A stretch of 64,000 bases of DNA from Stappia sediminis (lineage in GTDB: Bacteria; Pseudomonadota; Alphaproteobacteria; Rhizobiales; Stappiaceae). This document shows, one piece after another, positions 63,385 to 64,000 of this stretch; positions within the stretch are counted from its first letter, which is position 1; every line of letters begins with the position of its first letter. Position numbers and translations under genes: made by a program. The notes beneath the pieces were generated by a model. The model was not told the DNA's origin. It did not search any database and was given only the letters and a program-made list of their open reading frames with translations. The stretch covers positions 372,001 to 436,000 of the forward strand of contig NZ_WUMV01000006.1 of NCBI RefSeq assembly GCF_009826895.1, in the 5' to 3' direction.

Positions 63385-64000
63385 ATGCATGATTTCGCCC
63401 TCGTCGCACCGCTATCGCTGGACCTGCCCGATACGCTTTCGCCCGAGAAGGAAGCGAAGATCGCCTCCCGCTTCGCTTGCCGCCTTGCCGGTGTGGACGA
63501 GGCCGGGCGCGGGCCTTGGGCCGGGCCGGTCGTCACCGCCGCCGTCATCCTGGATTATGCGCGCCTGCCCGCGGGCCTGAACGATTCCAAGAAGCTGACG
63601 GAAGCCCGCCGCGAAGCCCTGTTTGAGGAAATCTGCGGCACGGCGGATGTTTCCGTGGCCTACGCCTCGCCAGCACGTATCGATGTCATGAATATCCGCG
63701 GGGCAACCCTTTGGGCAATGACGCGTGCCGTGGCGGGTCTCGGCCTCGCCCCCCAGGCCTGTCTCATTGACGGGCGTGACGTGCCGCCCTCCCTTGCCCT
63801 TCCCGCGCAGGCGGTGGTCAGGGGCGATGGCAGGTTGCTGGCGGTCGCCGCTGCGTCAATTGTCGCAAAGGTGGTGCGCGACCGTCTCATGGTCCGCCTG
63901 GATGCTCATGTGCCCGGTTACGGTTTCGCCGGTCACAAGGGATACGGCACCGCAGAGCATGCCGCCGCCCTTTCCCGCCTCGGCCCGTGCGCCCATCACA
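63385..64000 (+). CDS. rnhB: Ribonuclease HII (3' partial, runs off window)
   Basis: At least 205 residues visible. Catalytic signature GVDEAGRGPWAGPVV, NDSKKLTEARREAL, IDGRDVP, DGRLLAVAAASIVAKV and GHKGYGT identify RNase HII, which cleaves RNA in RNA-DNA hybrids. The start is uncertain: ATG 63385 has no clear ribosome-binding site, and an in-frame ATG at 63331 sits too close to a GGGGG run. The sequence ends at the window edge inside the C-terminal part. Confidence 0.93.
   Translation, partial: MHDFALVAPLSLDLPDTLSPEKEAKIASRFACRLAGVDEAGRGPWAGPVVTAAVILDYARLPAGLNDSKKLTEARREALFEEICGTADVSVAYASPARIDVMNIRGATLWAMTRAVAGLGLAPQACLIDGRDVPPSLALPAQAVVRGDGRLLAVAAASIVAKVVRDRLMVRLDAHVPGYGFAGHKGYGTAEHAAALSRLGPCAHH

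Noticed and set aside
1-64000. tRNA, rRNA, CRISPR array, IS element or prophage
   Set aside because: I read both strands for the usual signatures and saw none; small ncRNAs cannot be excluded by eye.

Overview
The window is high-GC, densely packed alphaproteobacterial chromosome, most likely from the Hyphomicrobiales (Rhizobiales). The pointers are the nadABC operon with a NadQ-type regulator gene nearby, btaA/btaB betaine-lipid genes, a TIGR02301 protein, a GTTC-N7-GTTC SOS box, and small multi-hairpin intergenic repeats like those of rhizobia. No rRNA, tRNA, CRISPR array, IS element or phage gene was recognised. The genus cannot be fixed from the sequence alone.

Layout. 1-2.5 kb: two PCu(A)C copper chaperones and a SCO1 protein (copper delivery to cytochrome oxidase), a small EamA permease and a DUF1344 protein. 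2.7-7.2 kb: a DUF3095 protein, aroC, a RHH/ParE toxin-antitoxin pair, and a riboflavin enzyme fused to an N-terminal helix-turn-helix. 7.3-8.7 kb: an A+T-rich patch with one hydrolase-TPR gene, probably acquired. 8.8-24.7 kb: three methyltransferases (two of RNA), a histidine phosphatase, fabI, a D-2-hydroxyacid dehydrogenase-like flavoprotein, three LysE exporters, an HMCES-type protein, a NUDIX hydrolase, several conserved small proteins, and btaA-btaB. 24.8-32 kb: an L,D-transpeptidase, pyrC, ygfZ, an HD hydrolase, a tyrosine phosphatase and nadQ. 32-37.5 kb: a MarR/thioesterase divergent pair, a SleB-type hydrolase, an AcuI-like reductase, an MFS transporter and a Glyoxalase_8 protein. 38-51 kb: nadABC, then glyS and glyQ separated by an RND pump and gltS. 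51-64 kb: sppA, a uracil-DNA glycosylase, ETF-QO, a flavodoxin gene carrying a repeat insertion, maeB, a ceramidase-like protein, moaB, a Tat-exported metallo-hydrolase, a glycosyltransferase, a radical SAM protein and the start of rnhB.

Most genes are ordinary housekeeping or conserved accessory genes. The observations that stand out are regulatory or structural. (1) The HTH-RibB-RibA-like fusion has two copies of a 21-bp palindrome directly upstream, which suggests an enzyme that regulates its own gene. (2) A hairpin repeat is inserted in frame in a flavodoxin gene, adding about 39 codons; its core hairpin recurs upstream of nadA. (3) That nadA repeat lies between two copies of a probable NadQ operator. 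(4) An SOS box precedes the PA0069-family radical SAM gene.

Start codons were chosen by ribosome-binding site and family alignment where these were informative. All functional names come from recognising motifs by eye; no database search was run.
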